This document shows positions 1 to 7,267 of a stretch of DNA of 52,274 nt, piece after piece; position 1 is the first letter of the stretch, and each line of letters opens with the position of its first letter. The stretch spans positions 1 through 52,274 of the forward strand of contig NZ_FORD01000023.1 of the NCBI RefSeq assembly GCF_900113925.1, written 5' to 3'. This DNA comes from Nitrosomonas sp. Nm34 (GTDB lineage Bacteria; Pseudomonadota; Gammaproteobacteria; Burkholderiales; Nitrosomonadaceae). The notes beneath the pieces were generated by a model. That model saw only the letters and a program-made list of their open reading frames with translations, searched no databases and was not told the DNA's origin. Made by a program: the position numbers and the translations under genes.

Positions 1-189
1 ATATTAACGGTATCGAATCTTTCTGGAGTTTCGCAAAAAGACGTTTGGCAAAATTCAATGGCGTGCCTGAGCATACTTTTTATCTTCACTTGAAAAAAAC
101 CGAATTTCGTTTTAATCATCGACATGATAAGCTCTATCTTCAAATTCTTAAATTATTACGTCTAAACCCGCTTTAACTTCCTAAGACCC
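1..189 (+). mobile_element. Right-hand end of an IS1595-type insertion sequence (partial)
   Basis: The window opens inside a transposase frame that stops at 176. The sequence after it ends in CCTAAGACCC at about 189, plausibly the terminal inverted repeat, followed by an AT-rich run that could be a target duplication. The left end of the element lies outside the window, so the boundary at 189 is inferred and not confirmed by a matching repeat. The element ends about 8 bp from the stop of the NlpC/P60 gene on the other strand. Confidence 0.5.
3..176 (+). CDS. IS1595 family transposase, C-terminal fragment
   Basis: An open frame enters from the left edge and ends at TAA 174-176, giving 57 visible residues. 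It starts INGIESFWSFAKRRL and continues with FNG, an EFRFNHR stretch and a C-terminal LLRLNPL. The ES-FWS-KR-L-FNG pattern followed by a tyrosine- and arginine-rich EFxFN(H)R block is typical of the C-terminus of ISXO2-like (IS1595) DDE transposases, where the glutamate of NGIES is the last catalytic acid. The N-terminal zinc-binding part and first catalytic residues are outside the window, so whether the full gene is intact cannot be judged. Confidence 0.7.
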   Translation: MNGIESFWSFAKRRLAKFNGVPEHTFYLHLKKTEFRFNHRHDKLYLQILKLLRLNPL

Positions 190-196
190 TTAATTA

Positions 197-694
197 TTAG
201 ATTCTGACTGATTTCCAATATGTGGATTTCCAGTAACGATCATCTAATCTGGATATCGTTACTCCTCTGGATCTGGAAGCATGAATAAATTTTTTATTTT
301 CAAGATAAATACCTACATGATTTGATCTTTTATTAGTTCTAAAGAAAATTAAATCACCTGGTTTAAGATCATTTTTATTTATTATTTTTCCTAACTTCGA
401 TTGCTGGGTTGCTGTTCTTGGTAATTCCTTACCTAATCCTTTTTTATAAACAATATGAACGAATCCTGAACAATCGATTCCGTCTTGACTTAGCCCCCCA
501 AGCTGGTAGCGCACTCCCTGCCATTTTTTATAATTTTCATACAAAATATTTTTTACAGAGTGTGAATTTATTTTGCCATCATTTTGGATGTGAGAAGGCT
601 GTCTATTAAAATTTGCCTCCTTTTTTCCTATTGATCCACAACCAGCTACTAAACATGCGTAAATAAATAAAATGACAATGTTCTTAGCAGACAT
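197..694 (-). CDS. NlpC/P60 family lipoprotein, probable peptidoglycan endopeptidase
   Basis: A 165-residue protein with a lipoprotein signal: a hydrophobic stretch at residues 5-18 followed by the lipobox LVAGC with Cys19, so it is probably anchored to the outer membrane facing the periplasm. The NlpC/P60 cysteine-peptidase domain fills residues about 48-165. The catalytic Cys75 sits in the motif DCSGF, the catalytic His126 in NHVGIYL, and the third polar residue is probably His138 in FIHAS. Family members such as E. coli Spr/MepS cut peptide cross-links in murein, and the short length and single domain fit that group. Exact substrate is inference. An IS1595-type element ends within about 8 bp of its stop codon. 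Confidence 0.85.
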   Translation of the reverse strand: MSAKNIVILFIYACLVAGCGSIGKKEANFNRQPSHIQNDGKINSHSVKNILYENYKKWQGVRYQLGGLSQDGIDCSGFVHIVYKKGLGKELPRTATQQSKLGKIINKNDLKPGDLIFFRTNKRSNHVGIYLENKKFIHASRSRGVTISRLDDRYWKSTYWKSVRI

Positions 695-1432
695 GTTTTT
701 AATTTATGCTTACATGATACATTAATAAAAAGTATATCAAGGAATAATATAAATGGAAAGTATTGTTTATATTAAAATTTCATGAAACTTTTCTTATCTG
801 AAAATTTTTATGGATAAATTAGTTCTAGAGATTAAATATTTTTTTACATAATACTATATGGTAGAAAAAAAGTAGGAGCCAGACATTTCCATCATCTTTT
901 TTACTCATTTGGATCTATAAAAAGCCACAAACATAATATTGTAGAAGCCTTACGGTTGAATGAAAAAGTCACTCAATAGGGAAATTGGCTTTGTGCGGAA
1001 TTTGAGCAAAAATTACTGGTAAATGTAATAGGTGCGGCTGTGCAGGAGATAGCACAATTTGAGGAGAAGTTGCGTTGTTCATCCCCGGTCGCTGAATTCA
1101 CATATGCTGTGATCAAGGTAAGAAGGATACCGAGAAGGGGATTAATGTTAAAACTAGAACGAGCGTTGATCGATTGATGAACTTATTACATTTCAAACTA
1201 AAACTGACTTTGTCGGCTTCACCTTACCGTATGATTGAACTGTCTGCGGCTCGCCTTTGCGCCATTTGTGATTTATAAATGGAGCGGTTATTTGAGTACT
1301 TTGCGAGAAATTATATTAGTGGTTGCACAAAAAGCGGTTATTGATCGCATAAAAAAGAGAGGAATTTCTCGACTCTTTTAGGGTTAGTAACAGACAATCT
1401 TCTCTTTTATTGGATTAATTTTTTTCAATTTA
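695..1432. other. Gene-free stretch with decayed sequence
   Basis: No intact gene is visible on either strand over about 740 bp. Positions 980-1177 (+) form an open frame of about 65 codons without a convincing start, reading WLCAEFEQKLLVNVIGAA and onward to LKLERALID, which I do not recognise. Positions 1200-1275 are visibly more GC-rich than the rest. The 13-mer ACTAGAACGAGCG at 1153-1165 also occurs at 12946-12958. I read this as the remains of mobile or dispersed repeat DNA; that is inference. Confidence 0.35.
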
Positions 1433-2131
1433 TTATAGCTGGACCATTTCAATCTCATGGTTTAGCTGTTGAAGCATTAAGAGAGGGTCATTAGATTGTG
1501 TAATAGGTCTACCAATTACCAAATAATCAGCACCATTTTGTATCGCTTCCTGGGGTGTTGCTACGCGAGCCTGGTCATTTTTATTACTATTCAGAGAACG
1601 AATTCCTGGCGTTACCAAGCAAAAATCTTTTGAAATGATTTTTCTAAGCTGCGGGGCTTCCATGGCTGAGCAAACTACACCATCCAGACCACAATCGCTG
1701 GCAAGTAAAGCAAGGCGTTGTACAATATCGATGGGTTCTTCATTCAAGCCTATCTCATAGAGATCGTTCTTATTTAAGTTGGTAAGTAATGTTACCGCGA
1801 TGAGCTTTGTTTTTTTTGTGGAGAGTGCTTCTTGAGCAGCAATAAGCATTTTTCTCCCTCCCAACGCGTGAACATTAACCATCCATACGCCCAGATCTGA
1901 CGCAGCTCGACAAGCATTTGCTACCGTATTCGGAATATCATGATATTTTAAATCAAGAAAAATATCAAAACCGTAACTCATCAATTGTTCAATTAATTGC
2001 GGGCCAGCACTAGTAAAAAGTTCTTTACCAATTTTTATTCTACATAAATTCTTATCCAACTTGGATGCAAACTCAAGCGCCTGTTTTTTATCAGAAAAAT
2101 CAAGCGCAACAATAATACGTGGATTATTCAT
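1433..2131 (-). CDS. pyrF: Orotidine 5'-phosphate decarboxylase
   Basis: The 232-residue protein matches the usual length of the short bacterial OMP decarboxylase, which converts orotidine monophosphate to UMP in the last step of pyrimidine synthesis in the cytoplasm. The active-site motif DLKYHDIPNT is present with Asp60, Lys62 and Asp65. The N-terminal VALDFSD with Asp11, Lys33 (IKIG), the LLTN segment and the C-terminal YLVIGRPIT phosphate-binding loop are also seen. It is the last gene of the minus-strand run cmk-rpsA-ihfB-lapA-pyrF, with only 18 bp between lapA and its start. In enterobacteria lapB separates lapA from pyrF; here lapB is absent. Confidence 0.95.
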   Translation of the reverse strand: MNNPRIIVALDFSDKKQALEFASKLDKNLCRIKIGKELFTSAGPQLIEQLMSYGFDIFLDLKYHDIPNTVANACRAASDLGVWMVNVHALGGRKMLIAAQEALSTKKTKLIAVTLLTNLNKNDLYEIGLNEEPIDIVQRLALLASDCGLDGVVCSAMEAPQLRKIISKDFCLVTPGIRSLNSNKNDQARVATPQEAIQNGADYLVIGRPITQSNDPLLMLQQLNHEIEMVQL

Positions 2132-2149
2132 GTGGTTACGTTAGGAGCA

Positions 2150-2359
2150 TTATAATTTTTTTCTTAATCTTTTGATTAAACAAAAGAAATATCCCAAAAT
2201 AATACCTAATGCAAAAAATGCTAATAGAGCTACTATTAGTGGAGCTTGCCATTCAAAGCCAAAATAATAATGAATAGTTATTATTTCAGTATTTTTTGCA
2301 GCAAAGCTAACCAGGAATAAGAAAAGTATTATATTTAAAAGCCAAATAAAAAAATACAT
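2150..2359 (-). CDS. lapA: Lipopolysaccharide assembly protein A domain (LapA/YciS-like) small membrane protein
   Basis: A 69-residue protein with two hydrophobic helices, residues about 3-20 and 38-60, and a basic C-terminus (KRLRKKL). The first helix ends in SFAAKNTE and the second follows EWQAPLIVALLAFFALG, the pattern of the DUF1049/LapA domain (V-F-xxN, then a Gly-rich second helix). In E. coli LapA works with LapB to tune LpxC degradation and so lipopolysaccharide synthesis. Its position downstream of rpsA-ihfB and upstream of pyrF fits. No lapB follows it. Confidence 0.8.
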   Translation of the reverse strand: MYFFIWLLNIILFLFLVSFAAKNTEIITIHYYFGFEWQAPLIVALLAFFALGIILGYFFCLIKRLRKKL

Positions 2360-2385
2360 AAGCTTTACATTATATAAAATATGAA

Positions 2386-2431
2386 GATGCTCTCTTCGAC
2401 CAATAATTGCTATTAGTTCAAAAAGAGCATC
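2386..2431 (-). other. Inverted repeat between ihfB and lapA
   Basis: GATGCTCT at 2386-2393 pairs with AGAGCATC at 2424-2431 across a 30-nt spacer that contains a second, weaker complementary pair (GACCAATA against TATTAGTTC). On the minus strand this lies in the 94-bp gap after the ihfB stop and before lapA. There is no T-run after it, so it is more likely an RNA processing or attenuation structure than a simple terminator. The arms are seen; the role is inferred. Confidence 0.35.
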
Positions 2432-2453
2432 CTCTATATTTTAAATGGATTTA

Positions 2454-2750
2454 TTATGCTCTATCTTTTTCTTTAAAATCAACGCGTTCACGCATTTTTT
2501 TTCCAGCTTTAAAATGTGGAACATATTTTTCAGGCACATGAACCTTCTCTCCTGACTTTGGGTTGCGGCCAACACGAGCTGGCCTGTAATTTAAATCAAA
2601 ACTGCCAAACCCGCGAATTTCGATACGCTCCCCTCTAGAGAGGCTATTAGCCATCGCATCAAGTATCATTTTGACGGCTAATTCAGTATCTTTTGCCAAG
2701 AGCTGAGGGTATCGAGCAGCAAGCTTGGAAATCAATTCAGATTTCGTCAT
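2454..2750 (-). CDS. ihfB: Integration host factor subunit beta
   Basis: A 98-residue DNA-bending protein of the HU/IHF family. It begins [17 protein letters not shown], carries the [11 protein letters not shown] segment and the beta-arm signature [13 protein letters not shown], in which the proline intercalates into the minor groove. The MTKSELI start and immediate downstream position to rpsA identify the beta subunit over HU or the alpha subunit. It starts 9 bp after the rpsA stop, so the two are almost certainly co-transcribed. It acts as a heterodimer with IhfA in nucleoid organisation, recombination and sigma-54 promoter architecture. Confidence 0.95.
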   Translation of the reverse strand: MTKSELISKLAARYPQLLAKDTELAVKMILDAMANSLSRGERIEIRGFGSFDLNYRPARVGRNPKSGEKVHVPEKYVPHFKAGKKMRERVDFKEKDRA

Positions 2751-2759
2751 CGATGTCCT

Positions 2760-4478
2760 TTATTGTTCTTCAGAGTTTTTGCTATCCATTTTAGCTTTGA
2801 GCAATGCTCCCAGATTGGTAGTACCTGTACTGGCAGGAGTTTTAGTGGTCACCATCTGTAATGCACTATTTTCTTCATATTGATCTTTTGCTTTTATGGA
2901 AAGATTGATATTACGATTCTTACGATCAATATTGATAATCATCGCTTCAATCTGATCCCCTTCTTTGAGCTGAGTCCGTATATCTTCAATTTTGTCACGA
3001 GATACTTCAGAAGAACGCAAATAGCCTTCAACTTCTTCAGTTAAAGCGATGACTGCACCTTTGGCATCAATTGATTTTACAGTACCCTTGACAATACTAT
3101 TTTTATCGTGTGCTGCGACAAATATAGTAAAAGGATCTCCTTCTAACTGTTTTATTCCCAGGGAAATACGTTCTTTCTCAACATCAATTGATAATACAAC
3201 GGCTTCTACCTCATCACCTTTTTTATAATTTAGTATGGCTTCTTCACCTGGTTGAGTCCAAGAAAGATCGGATAAATGAACTAGGCCGTCAATATTGCCC
3301 GGTAAGCCGATGAATACCCCAAAATCAGTGATAGATTTTATTTGACCCGTGACCTTATCACCTTTTTCATGGCTCATTGCGAATTCTTCCCAAGGGTTGG
3401 GTTTGCATTGTTTCATTCCAAGAGAGATACGGCGGCGCTCCTCATCTATCTCAATAATCATGACCTCAACTTCATCACCTAATTGTACTATTTTGGAAGG
3501 ATAGACATTTTTGTTGGTCCAATCCATTTCAGAAACATGCACTAAACCTTCAATTCCCTGTTCAATTTCTACAAAGGCACCATAGTCTGTGAGATTAGTT
3601 ACTTTACCAAAGAGGCGTGTGCCTGGAGGATAACGTCTTGAGAGACCGACCCATGGATCTTCGGTTAATTGCTTCATGCCTAAGGAAACTCGGTTTTTTT
3701 CTTGATCAAATTTAAGCACCTTGGCTGTTACTTCGTCGCCAACATTAATGATCTCTGAAGGATGTTTTACACGACGCCAAGCTAAATCTGTGATATGAAG
3801 GAGTCCGTCTATTCCACCTAGATCAACAAACGCACCATAATCAGTAATATTTTTAACAATACCATGCACGATAGCGCCTTCTTGCAAGTTTGCCAATAAA
3901 GATTCTCGATCTGCTCCTTGAGTTTCTTCTAGCACTGCGCGTCGAGATATAACCACATTATTGCGTTTACGGTCGAGTTTAATGACTTTAAATTCCATTT
4001 CCTTATTTTCATAAGGAGTAGTGTCCTTGACGGGTCGGATATCTACTAATGAACCAGGTAAGAAAGCACGAATACCGTTGACCATGGCAGTTAATCCACC
4101 TTTTACTTTACCATTGACCATGCCATTTACTATAGTACCTTTTTCCATAGCTTCTTCCAGGTCATGCCAAGCATTTAATCGTCTAGCTTTATCTCTGGAC
4201 AAGCGCGTTTCACCAAAACCGTCCTCGAGCGCATCAATAGCAACACTGACAAAATCTCCTACTTTAACCTCAATCTCGCCTCTGTCATTTTTAAATTCCT
4301 CAATAGGAATATAACTTTCGGATTTGAGGCCTGCATTGACCACTACAAAATTATAGTCAACTCGCGCAACTTCTGCGGTGATGACCTCACCTACACGCAT
4401 TTCTTTACGTGTAAGGCTTTCTTCGAAGAGTTTGGCAAAATTTTCTGAGGAAGGGGTTACGTTGGAAGCAATAGTCAT
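2760..4478 (-). CDS. rpsA: 30S ribosomal protein S1
   Basis: A 572-residue protein with six tandem S1 (OB-fold) RNA-binding domains at about residues 25-95, 110-175, 196-264, 281-351, 368-438 and 455-524. Repeats such as [20 protein letters not shown] and [20 protein letters not shown] show the domain signature. S1 binds mRNA upstream regions and is needed for initiation on most leaders. Length and domain number match the proteobacterial form. The first domains are more diverged, as in E. coli, where they dock onto the ribosome. It lies between cmk and ihfB, the usual gammaproteobacterial and betaproteobacterial order. Confidence 0.97.
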   Translation of the reverse strand: MTIASNVTPSSENFAKLFEESLTRKEMRVGEVITAEVARVDYNFVVVNAGLKSESYIPIEEFKNDRGEIEVKVGDFVSVAIDALEDGFGETRLSRDKARRLNAWHDLEEAMEKGTIVNGMVNGKVKGGLTAMVNGIRAFLPGSLVDIRPVKDTTPYENKEMEFKVIKLDRKRNNVVISRRAVLEETQGADRESLLANLQEGAIVHGIVKNITDYGAFVDLGGIDGLLHITDLAWRRVKHPSEIINVGDEVTAKVLKFDQEKNRVSLGMKQLTEDPWVGLSRRYPPGTRLFGKVTNLTDYGAFVEIEQGIEGLVHVSEMDWTNKNVYPSKIVQLGDEVEVMIIEIDEERRRISLGMKQCKPNPWEEFAMSHEKGDKVTGQIKSITDFGVFIGLPGNIDGLVHLSDLSWTQPGEEAILNYKKGDEVEAVVLSIDVEKERISLGIKQLEGDPFTIFVAAHDKNSIVKGTVKSIDAKGAVIALTEEVEGYLRSSEVSRDKIEDIRTQLKEGDQIEAMIINIDRKNRNINLSIKAKDQYEENSALQMVTTKTPASTGTTNLGALLKAKMDSKNSEEQ

Positions 4479-4605
4479 TATAGAAAAATACCCGATTTTA
4501 ATTTCATCCCATAAATGAGATGGTTAGTTAGTTAAAAGTTAATCAAAAATTACTTGAATTTAAAATGTGGTCTTATTTAAAAAATAAAACCTCTTCTCAT
4601 TAAAT

Positions 4606-5277
4606 TTAGTTCTTGCAAGCCGCATTGTGCAACCGCAGTACTTCATTAACAGCCTCCTCAATACTGAGAAAAGTTGTATCTAACAATTTTGCATCAACTT
4701 GTTGCTTTAGAGGAGAAATATCTCGATTGCTATCACGCGTATCGCGTTCATAAATATCCTGCAATATGGATTGCATGTTAGCATTTATTCCTTTCTCTAT
4801 CAACTGCTTATAGCGTCGTCGTGCTCGCTCTTCTGCACTGGCAGTAAGAAAAATTTTAAGGGAAGCATCTGGAAACACAGCTGATCCCATATCTCTGCCA
4901 TCTGTTACTAATCCAGGTGATTGACGAAATGCACATTGACGCTGCAGTAATGCTGATCTTACTGCGGGTTGGCCAGCAATTATAGAGGCCAGTTTACTGC
5001 ATTGTTCGCTACGTATAGCATCTGAGACATCTTCTCCATTTAATAGAATAGATGAGCCATCGAAAGTTGCATCTAAATGTGAAGCAATATTTGCTATGGC
5101 CGACTCATTCGCACAATCAGTATTTGATCGTATTGCTACCAACGCCACTAGACGATAAAGTGCGCCACTGTCAAGATAATGGTATGCGAGTTTTTGAGCA
5201 ACCATTTGTGCGACTGTACCTTTTCCAGAAGCTGAGGGACCATCGATAGTAATGACTGGAATAATGTCACTTTCCAT
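4606..5277 (-). CDS. cmk: Cytidylate kinase
   Basis: Phosphorylates CMP and dCMP with ATP in the cytoplasm. The P-loop GPSASGKGTVA is near residues 10-20, followed by the substrate-binding YHYLDSGALYRLVAL, the VTDGRDMGSAVFPDA motif and the lid arginines in SAEERARRRYKQL. An open frame extends upstream to 5328, but I choose ATG at 5275-5277 because GAGG lies just before it and the protein then begins MESDIIPVITIDGPSASGKG like family members. This gives 223 residues and avoids overlap with aroA, whose stop is at 5315. It precedes rpsA as in many proteobacteria. Confidence 0.95.
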   Translation of the reverse strand: MESDIIPVITIDGPSASGKGTVAQMVAQKLAYHYLDSGALYRLVALVAIRSNTDCANESAIANIASHLDATFDGSSILLNGEDVSDAIRSEQCSKLASIIAGQPAVRSALLQRQCAFRQSPGLVTDGRDMGSAVFPDASLKIFLTASAEERARRRYKQLIEKGINANMQSILQDIYERDTRDSNRDISPLKQQVDAKLLDTTFLSIEEAVNEVLRLHNAACKN

Positions 5278-5314
5278 AAAAACCTCTTGAGTAAAAATAT
5301 GAGAACTCGTAGTG

Positions 5315-6616
5315 TCAGGAATGCACAATCACCGCAAATTTTTCAAAATAATCTGGGAAGGTCTTAGCGACACAGCCCGGATCATTGATGCGTAGAGGGA
5401 CACCTAGCGATACAAGAGAAAAACACATCGCCATCCGATGGTCATCGTAGGTATCAATGATTGCATGAGGAGTCAAGGCGGTAGCAGGTGGTGTAATCCG
5501 TATAAAATCCTTGTCTTCCTCAACCAGCGCGCCAACTTTACGCAATTCCTTTGCCATCGCTGAAATACGGTCAGTTTCCTTGACCCGCCAACTCGCAATA
5601 TTTCTGAGTGTAGTCGTTCCTTTTGCAAACAAAGCTGTTGTGGCTAATGTCATGGCTGCATCGGGGATATGATTGCAATCGAGATCAATAGCTTGCAGAG
5701 GCTGACGAGAAGTGTTACTAATTGGCGAAGAAGACTCAATCCAATTTTTCCCTTTTCTGATATGAGCACCCATTTTTTCTAACGCATCAGCAAAATGAAT
5801 ATCACCCTGCAAACTCTCTGTACCCACACCTTCCACGCGCACGGGTCCCCCACCAATCGCTCCAGCAGCCAAAAAATAGGATGCTGAGGAAGCATCTCCT
5901 TCTACAATTATTTCACCTGGACTCTTGTATGCTTGTGGGGCAGGTACTGTAAATTGTTGCCAATTTTCTTGTATGACTTGGACACCAAATCGTGCCATTT
6001 GAGCCAGAGTAAGTTCAACATAAGGTCTTGAGATAAGTATGCCATTAACCATAATTGTGGTAGTTTTACCGGTTAAGGGTAACGCCATCAGGAGTCCGCT
6101 GAGAAATTGACTCGAAACATCTCCCTTGATTGAAATGGCTTTGGTTTGTATCTCAGCCGGCTTAATCTCTAAGGGAGGAAAACCTTCATTACCAAGATAA
6201 GCAATATTGGCATTTAATTGACGTAGCGCATTTACTAAATCCGCAATAGGGCGTTCATGCATGCGGGTTACGCCAGATAATCGATAATGCCCCTCCATTA
6301 TGGCAAGCACCGCCACGAGAGGGCGAAAAGCAGTACCAGCATTACCTAAAAATAAATCAGCTTGTTTGACTGGGAATTTTCCTTCAGCACCTTCCACGCT
6401 GTAATCATTTTTATTAATTTGATTGATTTTAACTCCGAGCGTTTCAAGTGCCTTCAGCATTTGTGCTGTATCATCGGAAATCAGCAGATTCCGAACTAGG
6501 GTTTTACCGTTTGCTAATGCTGCAAGTAAAAGGATCCGATTAGAGATGCTTTTAGAACCTGGCAGTTGAATGATGCCACGTGCAGCATTAGCAACAGGAA
6601 GATCAAGCCAATCCAT
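5315..6616 (-). CDS. aroA: 3-phosphoshikimate 1-carboxyvinyltransferase (EPSP synthase)
   Basis: The 433-residue enzyme joins phosphoenolpyruvate to shikimate 3-phosphate in aromatic amino acid synthesis. Visible motifs are [17 protein letters not shown] near residues 18-34, the [11 protein letters not shown] loop near 89-99, [10 protein letters not shown] near 119, [11 protein letters not shown], and the C-terminal [13 protein letters not shown]. The Gly in GNAGTA and the sequence around it match the class I enzymes. It is the first gene of the minus-strand aroA-cmk-rpsA-ihfB-lapA-pyrF series, 37 bp before the cmk start. Confidence 0.96.
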   Translation of the reverse strand: MDWLDLPVANAARGIIQLPGSKSISNRILLLAALANGKTLVRNLLISDDTAQMLKALETLGVKINQINKNDYSVEGAEGKFPVKQADLFLGNAGTAFRPLVAVLAIMEGHYRLSGVTRMHERPIADLVNALRQLNANIAYLGNEGFPPLEIKPAEIQTKAISIKGDVSSQFLSGLLMALPLTGKTTTIMVNGILISRPYVELTLAQMARFGVQVIQENWQQFTVPAPQAYKSPGEIIVEGDASSASYFLAAGAIGGGPVRVEGVGTESLQGDIHFADALEKMGAHIRKGKNWIESSSPISNTSRQPLQAIDLDCNHIPDAAMTLATTALFAKGTTTLRNIASWRVKETDRISAMAKELRKVGALVEEDKDFIRITPPATALTPHAIIDTYDDHRMAMCFSLVSLGVPLRINDPGCVAKTFPDYFEKFAVIVHS

Positions 6617-6864
6617 AAATTTTCCGAAAAGTAAATATACTATAGGTCTTCATGCCTTTTTTATTCATGTCTTTTTTATAATGGCAGATTAGATGAGCAG
6701 GTCAGGGTAGTTTAGGATAAACAAAAGATATGATATAGAAGCAGAACGTAAATTTGTAGTGCCTGCTATAATAATAAATTTTCTAGTGATACGACTAGCT
6801 AAAAACTAGATAGCTAGGATTCATATTTAATTAAATTATAATTGATAGGTAATGGGACTGAGCA

Positions 6865-7113
6865 ATGGAAGATGATTCTTTAAATTCACTAATTATTTCT
6901 GTACTGGCTATTCCATTTGTCATTGCAATCCAGCTCTGGGTAAAAGATCGGAGAGATCGCCGACGCAATAGCGATGGTGAAGTAGAGTTTAAGACCACGC
7001 GTGAAGCACTCTTTTCATTTTTGATAGAAGGAATAGCGGTAGTTGGAGGATTGGCCATTCTTATTGCTGCAACATCTGGAATTGCTAAGTATATTATTAA
7101 TATTTATGGCTAA
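6865..7113 (+). CDS. Small two-helix membrane protein, unknown function
   Basis: An 82-residue frame starting MEDDSLNSLIISVLA. Two hydrophobic segments (residues about 9-24 and 51-73) flank a strongly basic loop, KDRRDRRRNSDGEVE, which would face the cytoplasm. I do not recognise the family. The frame is followed by a strong hairpin with a T-run (7150-7196), which supports a real transcription unit, but the ribosome-binding site is weak (GGGAC before the ATG). It stands alone between the divergent aroA operon and topB, which points toward it on the other strand. An antisense open frame covers the same DNA but is much less protein-like. Confidence 0.5.
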   Translation: MEDDSLNSLIISVLAIPFVIAIQLWVKDRRDRRRNSDGEVEFKTTREALFSFLIEGIAVVGGLAILIAATSGIAKYIINIYG

Positions 7114-7149
7114 TTGAGCCTCAAAAAGCCTATTAAGGCTATATAGTGC

Positions 7150-7196
7150 GAATACTGTAATTGAAAGAAAATTTCATTACAGTATTCACTTTTTAA
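7150..7196 (+). terminator. Rho-independent terminator after the small membrane protein
   Basis: GAATACTGTAA at 7150-7160 pairs with TTACAGTATTC at 7177-7187, and TGAAA pairs with TTTCA inside, leaving a GAAA-type loop and one bulged T. CACTTTTTAA with five Ts follows. It ends the transcript from 6865-7113; the topB gene comes from the other side and stops at 7268. Confidence 0.65.
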
Positions 7197-7267
7197 TGTG
7201 AGAAATAAAGAGATATTAAAGGATAAATGTAGAAGATAATAAGTTTGATGAGCGTACAGTTGGACTC

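Noticed and set aside
6831..7058. A 75-codon minus-strand frame opposite the small membrane protein
   Set aside because: Serine- and arginine-rich shadow of the plus-strand gene with no terminator or start signal on its strand.
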